From NCBI GenBank assembly GCA_934792465.1, contig CAKVOK010000014.1:1-64000 (forward strand): a DNA stretch of 64,000 nt, read 5' to 3'. The notes below the pieces were generated by a model, which was given only the letters and a program-made list of their open reading frames with translations, searched no databases and was not told the origin of the DNA. Origin of the DNA: an uncultured Clostridia bacterium. Lineage in GTDB: Bacteria > Bacillota > Clostridia > RUG12999. This document shows, piece by piece, positions 47,602-57,500 of this stretch. The translations under genes were made by a program, and so were the position numbers. The stretch's first letter is position 1; every line of letters begins with the position of its first letter.

Positions 47602-48711
47602 ATGGGTCGAGATTTAAGACGCATAATGGGAAGCGTCGACAAAGTCATATTTACAATTGTGCTGATTTTGTGCGCATTCGGCATATTAATGGTATACAGT
47701 GCCACAAAAAGCCTAAACGGCGGCATAAAATATCCGATCGTGCAGTTTGCCGCATTTCTGATAGGCTTTGTATGTATGCTTTTCATGATTTCATTCGACT
47801 ACGAATGTTTCGGAAACAAGACAAGAATACTTTATACCTTAAATATAGCGCTTCTCGCCGTTGTTCTGTTCATAGGAACGGGCGAGGAAGTCGGCACAAA
47901 AGGCTGGATACGCTTCGGCGGCATAGGAATACAGCCGTCCGAGCTTGTCAAGATAGGCTTTGTGCTTACTTTCGCCAAGCATCTCGAGCGCGAAGAGGAA
48001 AACATAAACAGGCTTATGCCGTTCGCCGGAATGTTTGTCCATGCCGCAATCATAATAGGCATGGTGCTTTTGCAGCCGGACTACGGCACGGCAATGGTAT
48101 ATATGTTCATGTTCATATGCATGGTATTTGCGGCAGGACTTCATCTGCGCTGGTTCGCCGCCGCAGGGGCGGGATTTGCCGCATTTGCGCCGATTGCATG
48201 GTTCTTCATACTTCGGAAATATCAGAAAGAGCGATTCATAACCTTTTTGCATCCGGAGCTTGACCCGAGCGGTTCGGGATACCAGGTTATACAATCGAAA
48301 GTCGCCATAGGTTCGGGAGAACTGACGGGGCGGTCGCTTTTCAACGGCTCGCAGACACAGCTCGGAATCCTGCCGGCGAAGCATACGGACTTTATATTCG
48401 GCGTTATCGGTGAAGAACTTGGGTTCATAGGTGCATTGTTCGTTGTAACGCTGCTTATCGCACTCGTTATAAAATGCTTCATGACGGCTTCTTCCTCACG
48501 CACGGCATACGGGAAATATATATGCATAGGAATAGGCGCAATGTTTTTGTTTCAGATATTTGAAAACATAGGAATGTGCGTAGGTCTTATGCCCGTTACG
48601 GGTATACCTCTGCCGTTCATAAGCTACGGCGGCTCGTCCATGCTGACGAATCTGATTGCCGTCGGAATTGTCATGAGCGTGAGCGCACGCAAAAAGACTA
48701 TTAATTTTTAA
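47602..48711 (+). CDS. rodA: Rod-shape/cell division SEDS glycosyltransferase (RodA/FtsW family)
   Basis: A 369-residue SEDS peptidoglycan polymerase with about ten transmembrane segments. The signatures GIQPSELVKIGFVLTFA, LQPDYGTAMVY, LPAKHTDFIFGVIGEELGFIG (with the catalytic Asp position) and GIPLPFISYGGSSML are intact. The RodA assignment is favoured over FtsW or SpoVE by its Gly-Trp-Ile and HTDFIFGVIGEELG pattern and the absence of division genes nearby, but is not certain. The partner class B PBP is not in the window. murI starts right after its stop. Confidence 0.88.
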   Translation: MGRDLRRIMGSVDKVIFTIVLILCAFGILMVYSATKSLNGGIKYPIVQFAAFLIGFVCMLFMISFDYECFGNKTRILYTLNIALLAVVLFIGTGEEVGTKGWIRFGGIGIQPSELVKIGFVLTFAKHLEREEENINRLMPFAGMFVHAAIIIGMVLLQPDYGTAMVYMFMFICMVFAAGLHLRWFAAAGAGFAAFAPIAWFFILRKYQKERFITFLHPELDPSGSGYQVIQSKVAIGSGELTGRSLFNGSQTQLGILPAKHTDFIFGVIGEELGFIGALFVVTLLIALVIKCFMTASSSRTAYGKYICIGIGAMFLFQIFENIGMCVGLMPVTGIPLPFISYGGSSMLTNLIAVGIVMSVSARKKTINF

Positions 48712-48726
48712 ATGGAGTTGAAATTA

Positions 48727-49536
48727 TTGAATAAAAAAGCTATAGGCGTGTTTGATTCAGGGCTCGGCGGTCTTACCTGCGTTAAAGAAATAATGGAAAT
48801 TCTGCCCTGCGAGGATGTAATATATTTCGGCGATACCGGCAGAGTTCCTTACGGAACGAGGTCTGAACAAACCATTATAAAATACGTTGAGGGGGATATA
48901 AATTTCCTCTCTTCTTTCGATGTCAAGGCAATCGTTATCGCCTGCGGAACGGCAAGCTCGATTGCGCTTTCGTATGCCTGCGAAAAATATGATTTCCCCA
49001 TAATGGGCGTTGTCGACCCGGCTTCAAAAATGGCTGCGGAAGCGACGAAAAACGGACGTATCGGCGTAATAGGCACGCCGACAACGATAAAATCCGATAA
49101 ATACAGACAGGCACTTTTGAAAATAAACGGCGGACTTTTCGTTGAATCCGTTCCGTGCCGGCTGTTTGTTCCTCTTGTTGAGGGCGGTTACATAAATCAC
49201 GAAGCAACAAGGATTATCGCCGCCGAATATCTTGCGCCGCTGAAAAAAGACGGCATAGATACGCTTATTCTCGGCTGCACGCATTACCCGCTTTTGAAAG
49301 ACGTTATAAACGAATTTTTCGAAGGGAAAGTAACTCTCATAGATTCGGGGTTTGCCGCCGGCGTATATCTTGACAAATTCTTAAAAGACAACAATATGCA
49401 AAACGACCGAAACCACAAAGGAGAATACAAATTCTATGTCAGCGACAGCGTGCAGGGGTTTGAAAAGCTCGGCGGAATGTTCCTGAACAAGGAAATCGCC
49501 GGTGCGACCGAAAAAATCGATATAGAAAAATATTAA
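48727..49536 (+). CDS. murI: Glutamate racemase
   Basis: A 269-residue enzyme supplying D-glutamate for peptidoglycan. GVFDSGLGGLTCVKEI and YFGDTGRVPYGTRS are at the N-terminus; the catalytic cysteines are in VIACGTASS and LGCTHYPLL. The TTG start was chosen because GGAG lies 9 nt before it. The in-frame ATG five codons upstream, directly behind the rodA stop, is the alternative and would lack a separate site. Pairing with rodA is consistent with wall synthesis. Confidence 0.94.
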   Translation: MNKKAIGVFDSGLGGLTCVKEIMEILPCEDVIYFGDTGRVPYGTRSEQTIIKYVEGDINFLSSFDVKAIVIACGTASSIALSYACEKYDFPIMGVVDPASKMAAEATKNGRIGVIGTPTTIKSDKYRQALLKINGGLFVESVPCRLFVPLVEGGYINHEATRIIAAEYLAPLKKDGIDTLILGCTHYPLLKDVINEFFEGKVTLIDSGFAAGVYLDKFLKDNNMQNDRNHKGEYKFYVSDSVQGFEKLGGMFLNKEIAGATEKIDIEKY

Positions 49537-49565
49537 AATATACGGTACAATTCAGAGGTGCAAAT

Positions 49566-49964
49566 ATGAAAAAAGACGTGACCGTCTTTTATGAAAGCGT
49601 CCGCATATCGGGAGGCGAAGAAGAACGATTTTCCGAAACAACTGACGGTGTTCTGAACGAAAAAGACGGCGAAATATACATTACCTACAAGGATTCTCTC
49701 GGCACGGCGGTTCTGAAAATCAAAGGCAGGGAAATATCCGCAATACGATTCGGAGAAAACGCCAACACATTCAAATTCAAAAGCGGCAGACTCTATGCCT
49801 GCCCGTACAAAACCCCTTACGGAGTTTTTGAAACAATAATAAAAACGCACACCGCCGTCTGCGAAGAAACCGAGCTCGGCGGAGTGGCAAGCCTCGCTTA
49901 TACCCTCGATTTTGCCGGGGAAAAAAGCGAGCATACATTTAAGTTAATATATAAAATTAAATAA
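49566..49964 (+). CDS. DUF1934 protein (YwiB-like)
   Basis: A 132-residue beta-rich, calycin-like DUF1934 protein. The sequence alternates short strands (VTVFYESVRISGGEEE, GEIYITYKDSLGTAVLKIKG) and ends in SLAYTLDFAGEKSEHTFKLI. The function is unknown. Its position directly upstream of argS is the ywiB-argS order of B. subtilis, which supports the family call. Confidence 0.9.
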   Translation: MKKDVTVFYESVRISGGEEERFSETTDGVLNEKDGEIYITYKDSLGTAVLKIKGREISAIRFGENANTFKFKSGRLYACPYKTPYGVFETIIKTHTAVCEETELGGVASLAYTLDFAGEKSEHTFKLIYKIK

Positions 49965-50035
49965 ATCTGCGTTGCCTGCCTGCGGCAATGCGCACTTTTT
50001 CAGATTGCGGGCGGAAAGGCTTTGAAAAAATCACA

Positions 50036-51712
50036 ATGGATAACATAATCAACGAAATCAAAACACAAATCAGAAACGTAACGGGCGAAGCCGTGAAAAA
50101 AGCGTTCGGCGAAACCTGCGAAGATATTCTCGTGGAAAAACCGCACGATAAAAATCACGGCGATTTTGCCACAAATGCGGCAATGCAGCTCACACGCACG
50201 CTGAAGCAGCCGCCGAGGGCGATTGCCGAAAAAATTGCGGAAAACATGGATTTTGAAAATACGTTCATAAGTTCCGCCGAAATCGCCGGCCCCGGATTTA
50301 TAAATTTCCGTCTGGACGATTCGTGGCGCAGTGCGGCAATATCACTCATTGAAGAAAAAGGCGCAGACTACGGCAAACAAGACGTAGGAAACGGTAAAAA
50401 AGTCATGGTGGAATTTGTCAGCGCAAATCCGACAGGCCCTATGCACATGGGCAACGCCAGGGGCGGCGCACTCGGCGACAGCCTTGCTGCCGTGCTGGCA
50501 CGCTGCGGATATGACGTAACACGCGAATTCTATCTGAACGATGCCGGTGCGCAGATAGAGAAGCTCGGCAAATCTCTCGAAGCAAGGTTCATTCAGCTTG
50601 TATGCGGAGAGGACGCCGCAGAATTTCCGGAGGACGGCTACCACGGCGGCGACATAAAAGTTCATATGCAGGAATATACAGACGAATTCGGCACGGACGC
50701 AATAAACACTCCGAGCGAGGAAAGAAGAAAAATTTTCGCACAGTATGCGCTCGAAAAAAATGTTAAAAAACTCCGTCATGATTTAACGGAATACCGCATA
50801 GATTATGACGTATGGTTCAGAGAAACCTCGCTTTACAAAGACGGCGAAGTCGACGAAACGATTGAGCTGCTCAAAAACAGCGGCTACACATATGAGCAGG
50901 ACGGCGCACTCTGGCTGAAAACCTCGGAGCTCGGCTGCGAAAAGGACGACGTTCTTGTCCGTGCGAACGGCATACCGACATATTTCGCCGTTGACGTGGC
51001 ATATCACAGAAACAAATTCCTTGTAAGAGGATTCGACAAGGTAATAAATATATGGGGCGCAGACCACCACGGTCACGTTGCCAGAATGAAAGCCGCAATG
51101 CAGGCTCTCGGCATAAATCCGGACAGGCTCGAAGTCATACTCATGCAGCTCGTTCGCCTGATGAAAGACGGTGCTGCGGTGAAGATGTCCAAGCGTACAG
51201 GCGAAATGATTTGTCTTGCCGACCTTCTTGAGGACATAGGCGTTGACGCAACAAGATTCTTCTTCAATCTGCGTCAGGCGGACAGCCATTTCGATTTCGA
51301 CCTCGACCTTGCCGCAAACCAATCCAATGACAATCCGGTTTATTACGTGCAGTATGCGCACGCACGCATATGCAGCGTTCTCGCAAGACTGGCAGAGGAA
51401 AACATAGCTCCCCGCCTGTGTTCCGACACAGACCTTTCGCTTCTGAATACGGAAGAGGAAAAAACGCTGATAACACTGCTCGCCTCATATCCCGAGGAAA
51501 TACTCTCGGCTTCGAGAACCCTCGACCCGACGAGAATCACACGCTTCCTCACCGACCTCGCTTCTGCGTTCCACGCTTTTTACAATGCGTGCCGCATAAA
51601 GGGCGAGGAGGAACAGCTTATGTATGCAAGACTCAAGCTTGCGGAATGTACAAAACAGGTTATCGCACTGGGACTTGAGCTTCTCGGCGTGACATATCCC
51701 GAAAAAATGTAA
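50036..51712 (+). CDS. argS: Arginyl-tRNA synthetase
   Basis: A 558-residue class I synthetase. The N-terminal Add1 tRNA-binding domain is followed by the HIGH region FVSANPTGPMHMGNARGGAL, a catalytic insertion, WGADHHGHVARMKAAMQALG and AVKMSKRTGEMI as the KMSKS loop. The DALR anticodon-binding domain forms the C-terminus. The ATG lies 16 nt after GGAAAGG, an unusually long spacing. The leader carries a TTGCC/GGCAA hairpin with extended pairing (TGCG/CGCA), perhaps a terminator of the preceding gene. Confidence 0.96.
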   Translation: MDNIINEIKTQIRNVTGEAVKKAFGETCEDILVEKPHDKNHGDFATNAAMQLTRTLKQPPRAIAEKIAENMDFENTFISSAEIAGPGFINFRLDDSWRSAAISLIEEKGADYGKQDVGNGKKVMVEFVSANPTGPMHMGNARGGALGDSLAAVLARCGYDVTREFYLNDAGAQIEKLGKSLEARFIQLVCGEDAAEFPEDGYHGGDIKVHMQEYTDEFGTDAINTPSEERRKIFAQYALEKNVKKLRHDLTEYRIDYDVWFRETSLYKDGEVDETIELLKNSGYTYEQDGALWLKTSELGCEKDDVLVRANGIPTYFAVDVAYHRNKFLVRGFDKVINIWGADHHGHVARMKAAMQALGINPDRLEVILMQLVRLMKDGAAVKMSKRTGEMICLADLLEDIGVDATRFFFNLRQADSHFDFDLDLAANQSNDNPVYYVQYAHARICSVLARLAEENIAPRLCSDTDLSLLNTEEEKTLITLLASYPEEILSASRTLDPTRITRFLTDLASAFHAFYNACRIKGEEEQLMYARLKLAECTKQVIALGLELLGVTYPEKM

Positions 51713-51733
51713 ACAAAACAAAGAGGTAGAACA

Positions 51734-52981
51734 ATGAAAAAAATATTTGCAGCTTTTATATGTACATTTTTCATATTGAGCGTATGCCAAGCGGAAGAAA
51801 TCTCATTTGAGCCGTGCGGCGACACAGAGCAAATAATTTCAAACGTATATTTTGACGATTTGTATAAAATTCCGCATATAAGCTTTGCACAGGACTGCGT
51901 AGCACTGGGGCTTATGTTCGGCGACGGGCAGAATTTCAATGCGGAATCGGGCATGACGAACGAAAACGCACTGCGTATTCTCTACCGCACGGCAGGCAGA
52001 GAGGACGAGGGATATGCCGCCGCATACAACACGGAACTACGGGCAGCCGCCGGTCTGGGCGATTTCGACTGGCTTTCCTCCGGCGACGGATTTTATCTGC
52101 TTGCACGCCGTGACGGACTGATTACGGACGCAGAATTTGTTTCCGCATATACAGACCCTGCCTCAACTCTCGCACGTGCGACGCCGGCAACCGTAAACAA
52201 TTTTGTGAAATGGTTCTGCCTTTTGCACGGAATTAAAACTTCCGGTTCTCTAAGCGGCAATTTTTCAATTGATTCGGCATACAGGGCATATTATTCCGCA
52301 CTGAAAAACTACTACATTCTTTCCGACGAGGATATACGCACGGTATCGGCATATTACACTCTGACAAACGACATCGCCGCATATATACTGAAAAAAGCCG
52401 AAAGCCGCATAATAGGCAAAATCGGAATACAGAGAATAACGGGGCGTATCACAAAGGTATACGAGCATACCGAAGCGGATTCGATTCGCAGAGAAATAAC
52501 AGTTCTGTCGAACAACGCATATTATACGCTGAAAAGCAATTCATCAAAAAACGGTGCGTTTTTCAACGTTCGCAGCGACTATCCGGTGCTTTCAAAGAGC
52601 GGCACGGATTTGTCCGGCAGTCTGCGTGAAAACGACCGCATAACCGTATACATAAAAGACGGGAAGATACTTTTCGTGCGCAACGAAACGGTGAACAAAA
52701 ATGCCGAGTATCTCGGCGCACCGCTGATTTTCAGCGGAAAATTCTACGTTTACGATTACACCAAAAACGAGCTTGTTCTCGGCGGCGTGAAGAAATCCGA
52801 CAAGGATATTGACGGATATATGAAATGCTATCTCAATTTAGATACAAAATTTTATTATAACGGAAATATCATAGATAAATACACACTCAACACAGAATTT
52901 GCGGACAGAGAATGCACGGTGTTTATGCTTCCGTCGGTTCACGGCGGCATGGAGCGAGTGTATTCCATAGTCTTTGAATAA
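51734..52981 (+). CDS. Secreted protein with a degenerate SLH-like region
   Basis: 415 residues with a signal peptide (KKIFAAFICTFFILSVCQA). Residues about 50-95 (SFAQDCVALGLMFGDGQNFN, then MTNENALRILYRTAGRED) resemble an SLH repeat pattern, and a second weak repeat follows near DGFYLLARRDGLITDAEF. The remaining two thirds, from about residue 230, are beta-rich and not recognised. It is probably a wall-bound surface protein. It lies 21 bp after argS and ahead of the ctp protease, perhaps in one transcript. Confidence 0.75.
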   Translation: MKKIFAAFICTFFILSVCQAEEISFEPCGDTEQIISNVYFDDLYKIPHISFAQDCVALGLMFGDGQNFNAESGMTNENALRILYRTAGREDEGYAAAYNTELRAAAGLGDFDWLSSGDGFYLLARRDGLITDAEFVSAYTDPASTLARATPATVNNFVKWFCLLHGIKTSGSLSGNFSIDSAYRAYYSALKNYYILSDEDIRTVSAYYTLTNDIAAYILKKAESRIIGKIGIQRITGRITKVYEHTEADSIRREITVLSNNAYYTLKSNSSKNGAFFNVRSDYPVLSKSGTDLSGSLRENDRITVYIKDGKILFVRNETVNKNAEYLGAPLIFSGKFYVYDYTKNELVLGGVKKSDKDIDGYMKCYLNLDTKFYYNGNIIDKYTLNTEFADRECTVFMLPSVHGGMERVYSIVFE

Positions 52982-53053
52982 AAAAGGGTTCCGTGCGTCT
53001 GCGGCGGAAACGTTTCTCTTAATTTTCGCAGACGGAAAGGCTGAAACAACATC

Positions 53054-54472
53054 ATGAAGAAAAAAATCTGTCTTTTGCTCACTTTAATACTTGTATTTTC
53101 GTTCCCTGCCCACGCACGAGAGGACGATGAGTTCGGAACAAAATACTTTGAAGCCGTAAAAGAATTTATTTTAGACACATACAAATTTGAAATATCCGAA
53201 AGCGATTTGTACAGCGGTGCGCTGAACGCCATATTAAAGGAAAATCCCGAATATCTGGAAAAAGCGCTTGCCGGCATGACCGGTCGGCTGGACAAGTTCT
53301 CGCAGTACCTTACAAAGGACGAATACAGCTCCTGGATAACGGATTTGTCCGGAAAATTCGTCGGAATCGGCGTATCCATCGAGGACAGGAACGGCAAAGT
53401 AACCGTTATAAATCCGTTTGCGGACTCCCCGGCGGAAAAAGCCGGTATGCTTTCCGGTGACGTTATCGCAAGCGTTGACGGTGAAAACGTTCTCGGGAAA
53501 ACGATTGCGGAGATACAAACACTGATAGCCGGCGAAGCCGGAACGCCCGTAACAGTAGGTGTACTCAGAACAGGCAACGAAAACATAATCGAGTTCAAAA
53601 TGCTCCGTGCGGCGGTAACGCAGTCTACGGTTGCTTCCTCGCTGCTCGAGGACAACATAGGCTATTTAAGCATTGCGCAGTTCGCCGAAACAACTTCGGA
53701 TGATGTGAAAAAGGCGCTCGATGCCTTTGAAAAAGACAACGTGAAAAAGATTATTATAGACGTACGCAACAATCCCGGCGGCGAACAAAATTCCGTTGTG
53801 GAAACTCTCGGATATTTTGCGCCGAAAGGTCCTGTTATGAATATCGAATACAAGGATTCTTCGATGAACGAAACGTTTTATTCAGACGGGAAATATTTCG
53901 GGAAATTCGATATTGTGATTCTTGCGAACGAAAACAGCGCCAGTGCGGCGGAGGTATTCACGGGAACGATGAAAGACACGAAATCCGCAACAATAATAGG
54001 CACTACGACATACGGCAAAGGTACTGTGCAGACGATTCAGGGACTGCTGACCGGCGGTGCGGTAAAGCTTACCATAGCTACGTATACAACGGCGGCAGGC
54101 ACGCAGGTTAATAAAATAGGTATCGAACCGGATATTGAAGTAAAAAACAAAATATATCCGCTTTACGAAAACCCCGACGTTGACGAAATGCAGTTTGCCG
54201 TGACAATTGACGAAAACAGCGGCGAAGAATATATAAAACCGTTTGAATACAGGCTCTCGCTGCTCGGAATATATTGCGGAAACGCATACGACGGCAAAAT
54301 CGACAGCGACACAACGGCTGCGGTAAAGCTTTTCCAGGAAAAATTCGGACTTCCGCCGACAGGCGAAATCACAATCGATACGCAGGTTGCGCTGAACAAT
54401 GCGACCCGTGAAATAAAAACCGTTTACGATAAACAGTTCGATACAGCCGTGGAATTTTTGAATAAAAAATAA
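53054..54472 (+). CDS. C-terminal processing (S41) peptidase with peptidoglycan-binding domain
   Basis: A 472-residue exported protease of the CtpA/CtpB type. It has a signal peptide (LLLTLILVFSFPAHA), a PDZ domain at about residues 95-180 (SPAEKAGMLSGDVIASVDG), the S41 core with IIIDVRNNPGG, the nucleophile in NENSASAAEVFTG and the Lys base in TTTYGKGTVQ, then a peptidoglycan-binding domain near the end (AVKLFQEKFGLPPTGEI). CtpB-type proteases assist SpoIVB in SigK activation in B. subtilis; a role here is only an inference. GGAAAGG is 13 nt before the ATG. Confidence 0.93.
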   Translation: MKKKICLLLTLILVFSFPAHAREDDEFGTKYFEAVKEFILDTYKFEISESDLYSGALNAILKENPEYLEKALAGMTGRLDKFSQYLTKDEYSSWITDLSGKFVGIGVSIEDRNGKVTVINPFADSPAEKAGMLSGDVIASVDGENVLGKTIAEIQTLIAGEAGTPVTVGVLRTGNENIIEFKMLRAAVTQSTVASSLLEDNIGYLSIAQFAETTSDDVKKALDAFEKDNVKKIIIDVRNNPGGEQNSVVETLGYFAPKGPVMNIEYKDSSMNETFYSDGKYFGKFDIVILANENSASAAEVFTGTMKDTKSATIIGTTTYGKGTVQTIQGLLTGGAVKLTIATYTTAAGTQVNKIGIEPDIEVKNKIYPLYENPDVDEMQFAVTIDENSGEEYIKPFEYRLSLLGIYCGNAYDGKIDSDTTAAVKLFQEKFGLPPTGEITIDTQVALNNATREIKTVYDKQFDTAVEFLNKK

Positions 54473-54500
54473 TTCAGCTGTTTCATGAGAGACAAAATAA

Positions 54501-54545
54501 AAAGGGTGTTGCAAAACCAATCTGTTCTGCAACACCCTTTTTTCA
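54501..54545. terminator. Bidirectional terminator between ctp and the adhesin
   Basis: AAAGGGTGTTGCA pairs with TGCAACACCCTTT with A- and T-runs on both sides. It sits between convergent genes and can serve both. Confidence 0.93.
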
Positions 54546-54551
54546 TTATTC

Positions 54552-57500
54552 CTAATTCATTTTTGTGCTTGCGCCATTGCAAAGAGGTTTCCAAGTGCCG
54601 TCCCACAGGAACGCCGAAAGCGTATCCGCTCCCTCAATATCAAGTCCGGTATCCGGAATATTCAGCATACTATATGCCTTTGCTTCTCTCATTACCGCAC
54701 CTGTCAATTTTCCGTCTTTATATGCGCATATATATAAATAACTCGCCCTGTCGCTAAGCATATACAGCTTATTCGGCGTTATGCTGACAGCATTTTCTCC
54801 GTCTTTCAGCCATTTTGCCGTCAGAGTGAAATTCTGCGTCACAGGTTTCGTGAAGTTGTAGCCGTTGCCGTCTGCGAACCAGCCGCCGAATATATATCCA
54901 CCGTCCCCATGTATTGGGTATTCGTTAATATCAAAAGTACCGCCTTTCGGCACCGTTATTTCCTCCGTCCTGCCGCCGTAGCCATAGTCAACGGTTACGG
55001 TAAATCCCTCCGCCAGATATACCTCCGTATCATAAAACGCACGCAGTGCCGTATTGTCCGCAAAGAAATAGCTACTGTAATCTTCCGTAATCCCGTCCGT
55101 AATATTTCCCGTACCCGTGCCGCCGTCAATCGTCACATATATTCTCGATTCAAAAAATCCGCTGTCAAGCTCGGAAACAGGATTTGTAACCGTAAGCTTT
55201 GTGCCGCCGTTCAGGCAAAGATTGCTCGGTGTTTCGTCGCCGTCCTCGGTTTTGCGGATTGTATTGCCGTAAATCTGAACGCCGCCGTCTACAGACATCA
55301 GATTTGTTGCGCAGCTGATACCGCCGCCGCTTTGCGTTGCCGTATTTCCGAGAATACTTACTCTGTTCAGGCTGACCGCTGCTCCGGCGTCGGTGTAAAT
55401 ACCTCCGCCGTTTGCGGCTGTGTTATGCATGATTCTGCCGCCCAAAATATTCAGAACCGAATTGCTGACGTTGATACCGCCGCCCAGGCAAGCGTTTCTT
55501 TCTCCGTTGCCGCTTATTTCCGTTTCGTTCAGATTGAGTGTTGATGAATTAACCGTGTGTATTCCCGCTCCTGCGTTTGCCGCCTTGTTTCCGCATACGC
55601 TTCCGCCGGTTATGTTAATCTGCGAAGCCGAAGAATAGATACCGCCGCCGTTCGGTGCGGTGTTGCCGGAAATCTCGGTATTTGAAATCTCTGCTGTTTT
55701 GTCGCCGCCGTGATTTAAGAACACGATACCGCCGCCGCCGCGGAAACTGTTATAATCTTCACCCTTGGCTGTGTTGCACGTTATTCTTGAATTTTTAATA
55801 CTTACGTCATAATTCGACTGTTTAACTACAATTCCTCCGCCGTCCCATGTTGCGGTGTTATTTTCAATCGTCGCATTGTCCATGGTTATTCCTCCGCCGT
55901 TCGGATTTATATACACAGCACCGCCGTTTTTTGCGGAGTTATCCGAAATACTGCTGTCGTATACCTCCAGCGTTGAATTGTAAAGATATACACCGCCACC
56001 TCCGTCGCCGACAAGAGCCTCGTTCTTTCTTAAGCTTGTGTCATTTTTCAGAACAATTGTAGATTTTTTGCCGGAGTTCGAACGTCCGTATATCGCCCCT
56101 CCCATACGTGAGCTGCAATCTTCTATAATGCCATTGTCTATGGTAATCACCGAACCGTCTGAACGTATTCCGCCGCCGAAATTTACGCCGCTGCAGCCTC
56201 TTATTGTGCCGCCGTTTATGTTTACCGCAACATTGGAAATGGCATAAATACCGCCGCCGTCCCCTGCGGAGCAGCCGGAGATAACGGCATCGCTGCCCAT
56301 AGTCAGCGTACCGTTGTTCCACAAATATATTCCGCCGCCCTCTTTCAATCCGCTGCCCTCCCTCGTTGTGGCGCAGTCCGATATTGTGCCGTCTAATGTA
56401 ATATTGATGCTTTTTTCGGCATAAATACCGCCGCCCTGCTTCACCGCCGTACAATTCGAAATAACGGCGCCTTTCTTTATCTCAACGGTATTTCCGTCCG
56501 CAGCATATACGGCACCGCCTTTGCCCGTTGCTTTGCAGCCTGTTATCGTGCCGCCCTCCATAATGAATTTACCTTTTGCCGCTATATATACGGCACCGCC
56601 GTTGTCTGAGCTGCCGCCCGTAAGAACTCCCGTTTTGTTTGAATCCTTCAATGTGAAAACCGCATTTTTTTGTATGTTTGCGATTCTTGTATTTTCCTCC
56701 GTCATTTCCAGCGTATATCCGTTCAAATCGAGAGTTATGTTCGATGAAACTTCAATCGCCGCTGCGATACTTGCATCGTTTAAAAGCGTTATCGTATCGC
56801 CGCTTTTCGCCGCCGCAAATGCGTCCGCCGCATTCAAATATACTTTTCCTCCTATTGCTGCCCCGGACCTCTCACCGCAGCGCACGCAGCTGCCGTCCTC
56901 GCCCTGAATATGTCCGAGGGCAGGTGCGGTTTCCGTTGTTCTTTCCGAACCGCATTTATCGCAGCGTTCCAATGTATATTCCGGTTTGGTGCAGCTTGCT
57001 TCTTCTACAGAAACCGTTTTCCAGCTATGGCCGCACAAATCGTATATAAATTCCATTTCCGACAGCTGCATAAACTCACCGCTTACATTTGCCGTGATTT
57101 TCAGTAAATAATACTGATATGCGGTACTGTTATTATCAATATCAAAGTTGAATTTTGTGTGATTTACAGGCTGAAGCACAGAATCCTCCGCCACCTCATG
57201 AATCGTTGTCCATGTTCCCTGTTTGCTGCTTTCGTTATAATCGTTGCAGCCGGAAAGCTTCCAGCTTTTCGGATTTCGTCCCGAATATCCGGCAGTGTCA
57301 TTACCTGTTGTAAAAGCATATCCGCTTACGTAAATTTTCTTAGACGCTTTAATAACTATATAAGCGCTGCTGAAACTGCCCACACCCCATTTGGTGTTTA
57401 TATTACCGTCAATAAGCTTCGCATAGCCCTCATTTGTGCTTGTTTGAGTGCCGTCAAGAGCCGTAAAACTTACATTGTAGGGGTCTTCGTATGTAAAACC